Source of the DNA: Flavobacterium hydrocarbonoxydans
Lineage (GTDB): Bacteria > Bacteroidota > Bacteroidia > Flavobacteriales > Flavobacteriaceae
Direction: 5' to 3'
DNA: 64,000 bases
NCBI RefSeq assembly: GCF_009789235.1
Contig: NZ_WSTB01000003.1
Span: 186,001-250,000 of the forward strand
The position numbers and the translations under genes are program-made. Shown here in pieces: positions 54,094 through 63,345 of this stretch (position 1 is the first letter of the stretch; each line of letters starts with the position of its first letter). Below the pieces are notes generated by a model, which saw only the letters and a program-made list of their open reading frames with translations, was not told the origin of the DNA and did not search any database.

Positions 54094-55254
54094 CTACAGC
54101 TTTTTTAAGGCAATAGTCATTTTAGCCGGATTAACGATAAGTTCATAATTACCAGTTGTTTCTATAACCCATTTATTGTCCGGACTGGCATTAGGCATCA
54201 ACGACATCGGTATCGGTTCGCCATCTACTATAAGTACAGTACCATTTATCGCTGGCATTAAAGCTCTGCCACCCCAGTCGCCCTGTTGTGTATAAAGTTT
54301 AAATTCTCCTGCATCAAATTGTCCTTTATACGAAAAAACCTCAGGATTCTTAACATCCCATGTCATTTGTTTGGCTTTTCCAATATCCCAGCCTATGCCC
54401 GTTATTGCATTTCCAACCATATAAATATTTTCATAAGGCACATATCCAAAAACATAAATTCCCTGATCAATATCCAGATAGAACGAATGACGACCAGCCT
54501 GGGTTACTTTAAAAACATTATCGGCAGTTCTAGGATCTGTTTCGTTATACACTATTTTATTTCCAGCTATCGGATCATAAGAAGGTAACTCACTGCCCGG
54601 TTTTTCGATAACCTTGAATGAACCCACTGAAAAATCTCCTGTAAACTGATAGATGGTTCTTTCGGTAATTTCAGGTAAACTTTTACCTGTACTATAATTC
54701 CAATTGCCGCTTATACCATCTCCTACCATAAACAACGGCAAAGGACCTGGACTATAACTTGTAACAGCAAAACTAGATGTAGAAACCTCTGGTTTTTGAA
54801 ACTGTGGCGTATTATCTACCCTCGCTATTATTTGTACCTCCAGATTCGTAACCACATCTCCTGGGCGTTTAAAATTTTTCAGCAGTAATGAGTTTAGCTC
54901 TCCTACGGTATAAGATTTAGTAAAAACACCTGCGGGAATTTCTTCGGTAATGGTAGTACTGACTTCTGGATCTACACCTTCACCAAAATTATTACCTAAG
55001 ATATCCATACGGAAAAAATAGGTCAAAGTTGTTCCGTCTCCTCTGTTATTTCCTTCTGTCCAGGTAAAAGTGATTGCTTTTTCCTCTTCATTATCTTTAG
55101 TCAGTACAAGTTCTTCACTTGAAAGATTTAGTGTCATAGGATTCGCAAAATTGGGGTCCTGAAGCCAATCCTGATTTTCAAGTCCTTTATCTTCACAAGA
55201 GAAAAGAACTAAACTCATTATTATAAATGAGATACATTTTTTTATATTTTTCAT
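54094..55254 (-). CDS. SusE-like surface glycan-binding lipoprotein
   Basis: A 386-residue lipoprotein with a lipobox in LVLFSCEDKG (Cys near 20). An N-terminal Ig-like SusE domain (about 25-165, with the pattern NLSSEELVLTKDNEEE ... FTWTEG) precedes two starch-binding-like repeats that begin LPLFMVGDGISGNW (near 172) and YMVGNAITGIGWD (near 285). This is the SusE/SusF design, so it should bind the target glycan on the cell surface beside SusD. It follows susD by 18 bp. The aromatic residues in the two repeats are likely sugar platforms. The glycan is unknown, and despite the family name it need not be starch. Confidence 0.88.
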   Translation of the reverse strand: MKNIKKCISFIIMSLVLFSCEDKGLENQDWLQDPNFANPMTLNLSSEELVLTKDNEEEKAITFTWTEGNNRGDGTTLTYFFRMDILGNNFGEGVDPEVSTTITEEIPAGVFTKSYTVGELNSLLLKNFKRPGDVVTNLEVQIIARVDNTPQFQKPEVSTSSFAVTSYSPGPLPLFMVGDGISGNWNYSTGKSLPEITERTIYQFTGDFSVGSFKVIEKPGSELPSYDPIAGNKIVYNETDPRTADNVFKVTQAGRHSFYLDIDQGIYVFGYVPYENIYMVGNAITGIGWDIGKAKQMTWDVKNPEVFSYKGQFDAGEFKLYTQQGDWGGRALMPAINGTVLIVDGEPIPMSLMPNASPDNKWVIETTGNYELIVNPAKMTIALKKL

Positions 55255-55272
55255 TTTGATGTTGATTTTTAG

Positions 55273-57165
55273 TTATTTATCCCAGAAAGGTGCCTGAACT
55301 AAATTTGGATTCTTTTCGATTTCAGCCAGATATATTGGAAACCAATAAAATTCCTTTTTATAAACTCTCGTCTGATAGGCAGTTCTGTTGTAAAATTCAG
55401 CTGCATTCTTACCGTTAAAATTCATTCCGTAAAAAGGACCATTCAAGACCGTTTCGGCTAATTTCCATCTTCTTAAATCATCATAACGAATTCCTTCTGT
55501 ACAAAGTTCCACTCTGCGTTCCATTCTGATAATCTTTCGGATGCTTTCCTGATCATTATCAACATGTATATGCAAAGCATCTGAAGCTCCTGTTGTATAA
55601 GTTCTTACACCTGCTCTTTCTCTAATTTTATTAATATAAATCAAGATATCTGCATTACCGGGATTAGATTCGTTAAGAGCTTCAGCATAGTTTAAATAAG
55701 CTTCTCCTAATCGATATAAAATTCCATGACGCGGTGCAAAGTATCCTAAAACAGGGTTTCTCGTAGGATCTGTTCTTTTTCTCGCTAAATACCCATTTTG
55801 TGGAGCATCATGGGTATTATTATTATCTTTTCGACCATTAAAAAACTCCAGTTTTCTACCTTTATCTTTACCTGCGTTGTCACCATCTGTGTACCATGCA
55901 CCATCAAAATTTACAGCCAGATAAAATCTTGGTTCGCGATTGCAGTACATATTATAAGTACCAGACAACGTTACCAGACCTGGACTTTTTACTTCATTCC
56001 ATTTTGTTGCTCCGTTGGTCCAGTAGCCATCTTCGCCTGAAAAACCAGTTTCAACATATCCTGATTGTGAGTCGGTAATTGGCAGCCCATTTGCAGTAAA
56101 AAAAGCATCTACCAAAGATTGTGTTACACCATATCCTCCAGCTCCTCCGGCTCCACCCGGTGCGGTATGTCTGTCATATTCTCCGGATTCAACACTAGGA
56201 CGGGCAAACAATACTTCTTTATTTCCTTTACTGGCTTCTATAAGATGCAAATTCTGACATGATAAAAAAGGATCAATTCCTCCATCTGTATTCAGTTCTA
56301 CATACAATTTATGACCGGCTGCTTCGGCACTTACAATCAAATCTTTACTGGCATCTGCAGCAATTTTCCATTTATTAGCATCATAGGAAGCGTTGAATAA
56401 TGGTGTACCTTCTTTCGAAACATGACCCGCATAATCCTGATTACCATTTACAAGCGGACTCGCAGCAAAAAGCAACATTCTGGCTCTGACAGCTTTGCAC
56501 ATAATCGATGTTGCGCGACCATATTTACGACCATCTGCATACGAAGCAGGTAAAATTTCTTCAACTTCTTTTAATTCATTATTGATCCAGCTTACAATTT
56601 CATCATACGGAGTCTGACCAACTTGTAAGTCGGAAAGATTATAATCTACCGGTGTAATTTCGTCTGGACTAAAAGGAACCGGTCCATAGGTATTTATTAA
56701 TAAAGTGTAATAATATGCCTTTAAAAAACGACACTCGGCAATCATTAACCTAACATCATCTTCTGTTAAATTTTGTTCCGGCAAGGGTTTAATATTTTTT
56801 ATAAGCAGATTGCATTCTCTAATCCTTTGCGGAAGATTATTCCAGTAACCCGGACTCCATTGTGAACCTACTGACCAGTCACCCAAAACAAATGGAATTA
56901 CCTGCCAGTCGTATTGGCGCCATCTTTCAGAGGGAGTCATATCATCTCCTAAAATTTCCCACCCCAAGCTGCGGGTATATCCCCAGGTAGGATCTGGAAT
57001 TCTGGAATAACATCCCGCCAGCCAATTCTCTGTTTTTGTTTTACTCTCGAAAACGCCGTTTAAAGTAAGTTCGGTATCGCTTTCTTTATCTAAATAATCA
57101 GAACACGATGTCGATAATAATAATCCTAAAAAAAGGAAAATCAATTTAAAGTATATATTTTTCAT
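55273..57165 (-). CDS. SusD/RagB-family lipoprotein
   Basis: A 630-residue lipoprotein with a lipobox at LLSTSCSDYLDKES (Cys near 22), longer than the average SusD. SusD hallmarks are AECRFLKAYYYTLLINTYGPVP (begins near residue 148), ILYRLGEAYLNYAEALNE (near 495), RMERRVELCTEGIRYDDLRR (near 560) and a C-terminal FYWFPIYLAEIEKNPNL. It pairs with the SusC gene 18 bp upstream and the SusE-like gene 18 bp downstream. A Gly-rich loop GGAGGAGGYG near 340 is unusual and may be a surface loop. Confidence 0.95.
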   Translation of the reverse strand: MKNIYFKLIFLFLGLLLSTSCSDYLDKESDTELTLNGVFESKTKTENWLAGCYSRIPDPTWGYTRSLGWEILGDDMTPSERWRQYDWQVIPFVLGDWSVGSQWSPGYWNNLPQRIRECNLLIKNIKPLPEQNLTEDDVRLMIAECRFLKAYYYTLLINTYGPVPFSPDEITPVDYNLSDLQVGQTPYDEIVSWINNELKEVEEILPASYADGRKYGRATSIMCKAVRARMLLFAASPLVNGNQDYAGHVSKEGTPLFNASYDANKWKIAADASKDLIVSAEAAGHKLYVELNTDGGIDPFLSCQNLHLIEASKGNKEVLFARPSVESGEYDRHTAPGGAGGAGGYGVTQSLVDAFFTANGLPITDSQSGYVETGFSGEDGYWTNGATKWNEVKSPGLVTLSGTYNMYCNREPRFYLAVNFDGAWYTDGDNAGKDKGRKLEFFNGRKDNNNTHDAPQNGYLARKRTDPTRNPVLGYFAPRHGILYRLGEAYLNYAEALNESNPGNADILIYINKIRERAGVRTYTTGASDALHIHVDNDQESIRKIIRMERRVELCTEGIRYDDLRRWKLAETVLNGPFYGMNFNGKNAAEFYNRTAYQTRVYKKEFYWFPIYLAEIEKNPNLVQAPFWDK

Positions 57166-57183
57166 TTTGATTTATTTTTAAAT

Positions 57184-60100
57184 TTATAGTCCTATTGATA
57201 ATCCAAAAAGAACCGATCTTGTTGATGGATATTTCAACCCATTTCCTGTATCCAACTCTGGGTCCCAAAGTTTAAAATTGGAAGCATACCATAAATTGTT
57301 TCCACTGATATAAATTCGTAATCCTTGTAAATAAAATTTCTCCAGTAGTCCTTTATCAAATGTATATCCAACTTCCATTGTTTTTAAACGGCCAAAACTC
57401 ATGTCTTTTTTCCACCAGGTAGAGGCTACAGCGTTATTCGCATTAGGTCCGTAACTCAATCGTGGCCAAAAAACATCCTGTCTTGGATTTTCTTCGGTCC
57501 AGCGGTCTTCATAATTAGAATAAATGTTTCCTAAAGTACCTGTACCGCTTCCTGGTATAAAATTGGCTCCTCCTATCATTCGTTCTGATTTGGCAACTCC
57601 CTGAAAGAAAAAGCTTAAATCAAATTGCTTGTATTTTAAATTATTTCCAAAACCATACACAATCTGAGGATCCGTTGTTCCGCCGATAAAACCTTCGTCA
57701 AGACCACTTATAATTCCATCACCATTTCTATCTTCATATTTAATATCTCCCGGACGTAATACGGTACCAAATGTTGGCACTGGTAAACCCGGTGCAAGTA
57801 CACCCGGAGCACTAAAATCATCACTGGTATATAATCCGGTGGCGGTATAACCATATAATGTATTGTTTTGGATGCCTGTTCCGGAACGGTACGTACCTTT
57901 TACAGCTTCTGCCTCATCTCTTTCTGTTACTTTATTTTCAACAAAAGTGAAATTGGCACGCCAGCTCATAAAGAAATCAGGAGTTACCTGTTTGTTTAAG
58001 TTGAAACCTACCTCAATTCCTTTGTTTTCCATTTTTCCAAAATTAGCCCAGGGTGCATTAATAAAACCGGCCTGTGTAGGAACTGTATTTCTTTCTACAA
58101 AAATGTCTTTTCTTTTTTCCTGAAAAACATCTACTGTCAAATCGATCATATTCAGTATTCCTAATTCAATACCAATATCAGCTTTCGCAACTTTTTCCCA
58201 TGTCAAATCGTTTACTCCAATCTGACCTTCCTCAATTCCTTCAAATTTTACCCCTTGTCCTGTTCCAAAAGTGTAATCTGAATTATTGTTATCACTAATG
58301 GTTGTCAGGTAAGCAAATCTTCTATTGGCTCCAATGTTATCATTTCCTACTAATCCATAAGAACCGCGTAATTTAATTTTGTTAAAAACATTTTGAAGAG
58401 GTTGCATAAATTTCTCTTCGGTTACAATCCAGCCCAAAGCTACAGATGGGAAAAACCCGAATCGGTTTCCTTTTGCAAAATTTTCTGAACCGTTGTATCC
58501 AAAGTTAAACTCTCCAATATATTTTCGATCAAATGTATAAGAAGTTCTTCCTGCCAATCCCTGATGTTTAAAAGCCTGAGGTGCAGTTCCATCATTATAA
58601 CTATCCTGGTTATACAACAAAAGACCACTTAGATCATGTTTTCCAAAAGTGCGGTTATAGGTTGTATTGGCCTCCAGATAAACGCGTCGGTTACCAAACT
58701 GAGCGCTTGTACCATACCCCAGATATTCCTGACCATACGCCTGAACGGTGCCGTGTATTAAACTTCCATCAAGATCTCTTTGCGTAGCTACATTATAATA
58801 GTCCGGTGATTTACCACGTGTTATTCTGTTTTCTGAATACGAATCAAACGAGTAGGTAAATTTTGATTTTAGTCCAGGAGTAATGCCTCTAAGGTCTTGT
58901 TCCAATGAAACCAAACTTTCAATCTTACTGCCTCCTTGTCTGTAATACCCCTGCTGTGTACTCACTGCCCATGGATTTTCTCTAGCAAAAACCCTAGGAA
59001 TAGTCCCATCTGAGTAAATAGCCGGATGAACAAAAGGTGTCGTTTCGAAAGCAGTATTAAATAATCCATCGGTACTGCTGTTTCCTTTATTAAGATTTTG
59101 CAAAAAACCTCCAATATTAATTCGTAACAAAGTAGTTTTGGATACGTTTACATCTACGTTTGTACGGATGTTAGTTCTGTTCAGTTTTGTTTCTGAGTCA
59201 TAAGTCTGTTTTGGATCTGCAGAAAGCATCCCTTTTTCGCTATAATAAGAAGCAGTTAAAGCATACCTCAAAATTTCAGATCCTCCGGCAACATTCAAAT
59301 TGGTTCTTGAGGTAAAGGCATAATCTTTCGTTATGGCATCTATCCAATTTACATCTGGATATAAATCAGGATCATATCCGCTCGCTGTTTTTGAGATACG
59401 GTCATCTGTAAACAACTGTGGCCTACCCTGTTCTGCTGCTAATTCATTTAATAACTTCATGTAAGGAGCAGCACCAATAAATTCAGGCAATTTAGTAGGT
59501 TCCTGAATAGAGTATTCAGTTCTTACCTGTATCTTTGGAGTACCTACAAAACCTCTTTTTGTATTGATCAAAATAACTCCATTTGCCCCTCTAACACCAT
59601 AAACCGCACTTGCAGCTGCATCTTTTAATACCGAAAAAGATTCTATTTCTGATGGATCAAGGTCGTTTAGGTTTCGTTCAATTCCATCAACCAATACCAA
59701 TGGGTTCGTTCCTCCTTTAAATGTAGAGATTCCACGAATTTTGATATCCGACTGATCATAACCCGGTTCTCCAGAACGTTGAACAGCCATTACCCCGGCA
59801 ATCTGACCCGCCAGGTTGTTCCCTAAAGTACGGGAAGTTCCTACCTGTAATAGAGAAGGTTTTATAGTACTAATTGCTCCTACTACCGATGCTTTTTTCT
59901 GAGTACCATAACCAACCACGACAACAGTCTGAAGATCATTGGTTTCTTCTAACATCGTTATGGCAATTTTTTTATCATTATTTAAAGGTCTCTCAACTGG
60001 TTTCATTCCGATGTAATTGAACACCAGTATCGCCTTTGCAGAAGATACCGTAATCGTAAAACTACCATCAAAGTCGGTCGTTACGGCATTTTTAGTGCCT

Positions 60101-60321
60101 TTTTCAAGTACTGTTGCACTCGGTAATGAAAGTCCTTTAGCATCTGTTACTTTTCCGGTTATTTTTACGGGATCCTGTAAATTGTTGTTCTGCGCAAAAC
60201 TATTTCCTGCACAGAGCATTAGAAACAATAAGCAAATCAATCCCTCCTTACTTAACTTTTTACTCAAGGTAAATAAGCTAAGTTGAATGGATGACGTTTT
60301 CCAAGTCGTTTTAATTTTCAT
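57184..60321 (-). CDS. SusC/RagA-family TonB-dependent receptor
   Basis: A 1045-residue outer-membrane receptor. The N-terminus is long: about 25 polar residues precede the hydrophobic core GLICLLFLMLCAGNSFAQ, a pattern often seen in SusC signal peptides. The carboxypeptidase-like domain (about 50-130, VKITGKVTDAKG), the plug (VVVGYGTQKKASVVG near 135, GVRGANGVILINTK near 250) and a 22-stranded barrel follow. It heads PUL F after a 730-bp intergenic region. No promoter box was located with confidence and no regulator is adjacent, so control is unknown. Confidence 0.96.
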   Translation of the reverse strand: MKIKTTWKTSSIQLSLFTLSKKLSKEGLICLLFLMLCAGNSFAQNNNLQDPVKITGKVTDAKGLSLPSATVLEKGTKNAVTTDFDGSFTITVSSAKAILVFNYIGMKPVERPLNNDKKIAITMLEETNDLQTVVVVGYGTQKKASVVGAISTIKPSLLQVGTSRTLGNNLAGQIAGVMAVQRSGEPGYDQSDIKIRGISTFKGGTNPLVLVDGIERNLNDLDPSEIESFSVLKDAAASAVYGVRGANGVILINTKRGFVGTPKIQVRTEYSIQEPTKLPEFIGAAPYMKLLNELAAEQGRPQLFTDDRISKTASGYDPDLYPDVNWIDAITKDYAFTSRTNLNVAGGSEILRYALTASYYSEKGMLSADPKQTYDSETKLNRTNIRTNVDVNVSKTTLLRINIGGFLQNLNKGNSSTDGLFNTAFETTPFVHPAIYSDGTIPRVFARENPWAVSTQQGYYRQGGSKIESLVSLEQDLRGITPGLKSKFTYSFDSYSENRITRGKSPDYYNVATQRDLDGSLIHGTVQAYGQEYLGYGTSAQFGNRRVYLEANTTYNRTFGKHDLSGLLLYNQDSYNDGTAPQAFKHQGLAGRTSYTFDRKYIGEFNFGYNGSENFAKGNRFGFFPSVALGWIVTEEKFMQPLQNVFNKIKLRGSYGLVGNDNIGANRRFAYLTTISDNNNSDYTFGTGQGVKFEGIEEGQIGVNDLTWEKVAKADIGIELGILNMIDLTVDVFQEKRKDIFVERNTVPTQAGFINAPWANFGKMENKGIEVGFNLNKQVTPDFFMSWRANFTFVENKVTERDEAEAVKGTYRSGTGIQNNTLYGYTATGLYTSDDFSAPGVLAPGLPVPTFGTVLRPGDIKYEDRNGDGIISGLDEGFIGGTTDPQIVYGFGNNLKYKQFDLSFFFQGVAKSERMIGGANFIPGSGTGTLGNIYSNYEDRWTEENPRQDVFWPRLSYGPNANNAVASTWWKKDMSFGRLKTMEVGYTFDKGLLEKFYLQGLRIYISGNNLWYASNFKLWDPELDTGNGLKYPSTRSVLFGLSIGL

Positions 60322-60912
60322 TTGGGTTTTGTTTTTTTGGTTTTATAATTAGTTAGTTCTTCAATTAAAATAATTTTCAAAGGATTATTCAAAAATTACA
60401 AGCATTCTCTTAACTTGTAAGAATTTATTAAAAGCTGGTATTTTTTAAAGCTTGTTAAATTATTAAGCTCTTTTTTTATTAATACCATAATTTATTAACC
60501 TAAAAAATCATTTTAATATTTGACCAAATTATGATATTGGGTATCTAATTTTAGTCTCATTTTGTTTCATAATTGTGTTTAAATGATTCATACAGCCTAC
60601 TAAAATGTTGTAAATGCGCAATATGAATCAAAATGAATGCTGAATAGAACTTAAATGAAAACCAAATTTTTACAAAAAGATAACATGCAGTTGTTCTTAA
60701 AATCCAAAAGATTGGTTCTTCTTTTATTTTATTGCATCATTTTGAGTGGAGAATAGAATTTAAAACTTCGGTAAAATGTAAGAGTAACTAATGAATGATT
60801 CCGTTGTGTACTGGTTTAAAACACTAATAGGTTTACTGATTTTTATTCAAAAAAGAGTAGAATCGTTTTAGAACTATCAAATAGAAAATCATTCAAAAAA
60901 AATGTACAAAAA
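60322..60912. other. long AT-rich intergenic region upstream of the PUL F susC gene
   Basis: No gene is supported. It contains a 7-bp inverted repeat TTACAAG/CTTGTAA (60396-60402 and 60414-60420), and around 60420-60500 a larger imperfect dyad in which GGTATT faces AATACC. These could be regulator sites or leader structures. No full TAnnTTTG box is present on the minus strand. The region is part of a 730-bp gap to the GH31 stop at 61052. Confidence 0.4.
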
Positions 60913-61017
60913 AACCAGCGGCTGTATGCTCTTCCAATACCTGATATTATCGAATGGATAACATTTTCCAGGATTAATGACTCAAAGCCATTATCAGAAA
61001 GCAAACAAACGCTGGTT
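60913..61017 (-). ncRNA. possible folded RNA or long terminator downstream of the GH31 gene
   Basis: Nested inverted repeats suggest a single folded unit: an outer stem AACCAGCG/CGCTGGTT (60913-60920 and 61010-61017), an inner stem CTGATA/TATCAG (60941-60946 and 60992-60997) and a hairpin TTATC/GATAA (60947-60961). On the minus strand the outer stem is followed by a run of T (GGTTTTTTTGT), so it could end the GH31 transcript or be a 3' UTR RNA. The segment is visibly richer in G and C than its surroundings. No known RNA family was recognised. Confidence 0.35.
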
Positions 61018-61051
61018 ATTCTAAACTATTTAAAAAATACTTTTTAATAAA

Positions 61052-63217
61052 CTATTTAACAGTAATCGTAATTCCATTAAGTGTGCCGGTACCTTCATAC
61101 GTTTTACCATCTAAAAGTAAATGAACGTTTATTTTAGTCACTTCATTACTGATGTTTCTTTTTCCTTCTATATCCGAAACGGTCACTAAAACCGTATCAT
61201 TTTTTTTCTCAGCAGTAAACGTAAGCATCGCATAATCACCTTTTTCAAACCCAAATCCGTCTCCGGCATCTATATACAATTCTCCTTTGGCTGTACCTTT
61301 TGCATCAAGACATACAAAAAGACTTAAAGGATCAAAAGAATTCTCTCCTGCATTTTGTATTATTTTACCGGCTGGAATAATACTTCCGCCCTTAATACTT
61401 AGTTTTGCCTGATATTTATCTTGTTTATCCCCTTCGACCAGATTTAATTCTTCCCATATTCCTGAAGGGAGTATTGGGTCTTTTGCGAAAGCAGGAACCA
61501 CCAAAAGGTTTTCTCCTAATAAAAAAGCCTGTTCTTCAGCTCTTAAACGAAGGTCTTTACTATCTGCAAAAAAGACAGGTGCCATTACCTGCATTCCGGT
61601 TTTAGACGACTCATAAAAAAGTGTATATAAATACGGAAGCAAACGATAGCGGCGCTCTAAGGCAATACGGGACGTTTTCTCAATTTCAGGGCCATAAGCC
61701 CATGGTTCTTTATCATTGGTTCCTGCACAGGCATGACCGCGCGAAAAAGGCATAAATGCTCCAAACCCCAACCAGTTGGCCCATAAGTCACCACTTGTAT
61801 CTCCAAGAAAACCTCCAATATCCGGACCACTGAAAGGCTGCCCCGACAATCCCAGTGTAATCGACATCGGAACCGAAAGTTTTAAGTGATCCATACCAGC
61901 ATAATTATCTCCTGTCCAGGTAGCGGCAAATCGCTGACCACCCAGTAAATTTGATCTTGTCAGAAGAAAAGGACGCTTCGTAGGATTCGCTTTTAAGATT
62001 CCCTCATACGATGCCTCCACCATCAATCGGCCGTAGGCATTATGATAAAGCAAGTGCGAACCTTTAGGTAAATTTCCGCCTCCCTTATGTGGTGTATCGT
62101 AAGGCATTGTACCCAAGCGTTTATCTTCCGGTAGTTCATTATCATTTACGGCAGGCTCATTCATGTCATTCCAGACACCATCAATACCGGTACTTAAATA
62201 ATCTTTATACAATCCTGACCACCATTTTCTTGATTTTGGATCAGTAAAGTCAGGAAATACACAATCACCCGGCCATACTTTACCGTGGTATTCTTCTCCG
62301 TCATTTTTCATTACCCAAACATCGTTTTGGGTTCCTGATTGATAAACGCTGTAATCCTTATCCACTTTTACTCCGGGGTCTATCATATAAACGGCCTTAA
62401 AACCTTTTTTATGCAAATTATCATTTAAGACTTTTGGATTTGCAAATCGAATACTGTCGAATGTAAACACTCTGTATCCTTGCATATAATCAATATCCAT
62501 CCAGATCACATCGCATGGGATTTTCTTCTCTCTGAACGTATCAGCTATTTCCATGACACGTTTTTCACTATCATAAGAAAATCTGCATTGGTGATATCCT
62601 AAGGTCCATCTGGCAGGCAATTTAATCGTTCCTGTTAATTCAGAAAGTCCTTTTAGCACTTCCTGAGGCGATTTTCGGTCAATTATATATACTCTGAACA
62701 AAGCACCTTCAGAATTATACATAATCTGATCCGAATTGGTTATCAACTCCGCTTTCCAGGTACTATCAAACAAAATCCCGAAAGCTGAACCGTCTTTGCG
62801 AACGCCCATAACCCACGGATGCGTCTGGTACAGTCTTTTTCCGCCCTCTACGCTGTAGGCACCGGTATCGGTATTCCATAATTTTATAGACTGTCCGTTA
62901 CGTAACAGCGGTCCGGTAACTTCTCCTCCACCATACAGACTTACATCACCTTCAAGTTTTAAAACGGCGCTTGCTTTGTTATTTTTTACTGTAAATTCAG
63001 GAATTAAGGACCAGTCAGCAGGAATTTTTCCTTTAGAAGAAACTTCTGCCGCCAAAATCAGGGACGGTGTTTTGTTTTTATCAAAACCTTTAGGAATAAA
63101 TTCTACTATTCGGTCTCCTACTGCTGTTTTTTTATGCAATGGAACTTCCTGAGCGGTAGATTTAACTATTCCTAGTAAAAAAATAAGGACTGAAAATGAT
63201 AGGGTTTTTAAATTCAT
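61052..63217 (-). CDS. GH31 alpha-glucosidase/alpha-xylosidase
   Basis: A 721-residue enzyme with a signal peptide ending KSTAQ (near 23), so it is probably periplasmic. The N-terminal beta-sandwich (about 45-210) is followed by the barrel with CDVIWMDIDYMQGYRVFTFD (near 238), nucleophile Asp in WNDMNEPA (near 350) and acid/base Asp in WTGDNYAG (near 436). GFGAFMPFSRGHA (near 485) is a classical GH31 alpha-glucosidase block. The canonical WNDMNEP contrasts with the WLDWQQ of the other GH31 in this PUL, so the two likely cut different linkages. It lies upstream of the susC gene of PUL F on the same strand and has its own -7 box. Confidence 0.92.
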   Translation of the reverse strand: MNLKTLSFSVLIFLLGIVKSTAQEVPLHKKTAVGDRIVEFIPKGFDKNKTPSLILAAEVSSKGKIPADWSLIPEFTVKNNKASAVLKLEGDVSLYGGGEVTGPLLRNGQSIKLWNTDTGAYSVEGGKRLYQTHPWVMGVRKDGSAFGILFDSTWKAELITNSDQIMYNSEGALFRVYIIDRKSPQEVLKGLSELTGTIKLPARWTLGYHQCRFSYDSEKRVMEIADTFREKKIPCDVIWMDIDYMQGYRVFTFDSIRFANPKVLNDNLHKKGFKAVYMIDPGVKVDKDYSVYQSGTQNDVWVMKNDGEEYHGKVWPGDCVFPDFTDPKSRKWWSGLYKDYLSTGIDGVWNDMNEPAVNDNELPEDKRLGTMPYDTPHKGGGNLPKGSHLLYHNAYGRLMVEASYEGILKANPTKRPFLLTRSNLLGGQRFAATWTGDNYAGMDHLKLSVPMSITLGLSGQPFSGPDIGGFLGDTSGDLWANWLGFGAFMPFSRGHACAGTNDKEPWAYGPEIEKTSRIALERRYRLLPYLYTLFYESSKTGMQVMAPVFFADSKDLRLRAEEQAFLLGENLLVVPAFAKDPILPSGIWEELNLVEGDKQDKYQAKLSIKGGSIIPAGKIIQNAGENSFDPLSLFVCLDAKGTAKGELYIDAGDGFGFEKGDYAMLTFTAEKKNDTVLVTVSDIEGKRNISNEVTKINVHLLLDGKTYEGTGTLNGITITVK

Positions 63218-63261
63218 GTTAAAAACTTTACTGTTATGAAACGATTACAAATCAATATTGA

Positions 63262-63269
63262 CAAATCTA
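63262..63269 (-). promoter_or_regulatory. candidate -7 element of the GH31 gene
   Basis: Minus strand TAGATTTG fits TAnnTTTG, 45 nt upstream of the ATG at 63217. No -33 element was found at the expected distance. Confidence 0.4.
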
Positions 63270-63345
63270 CTAAAACGATTTAGTATATTTTTAAAATTAA
63301 GTAACTTTTTTGTGTGTTTTTTGATAAAAACCTTATAGCTATCTG

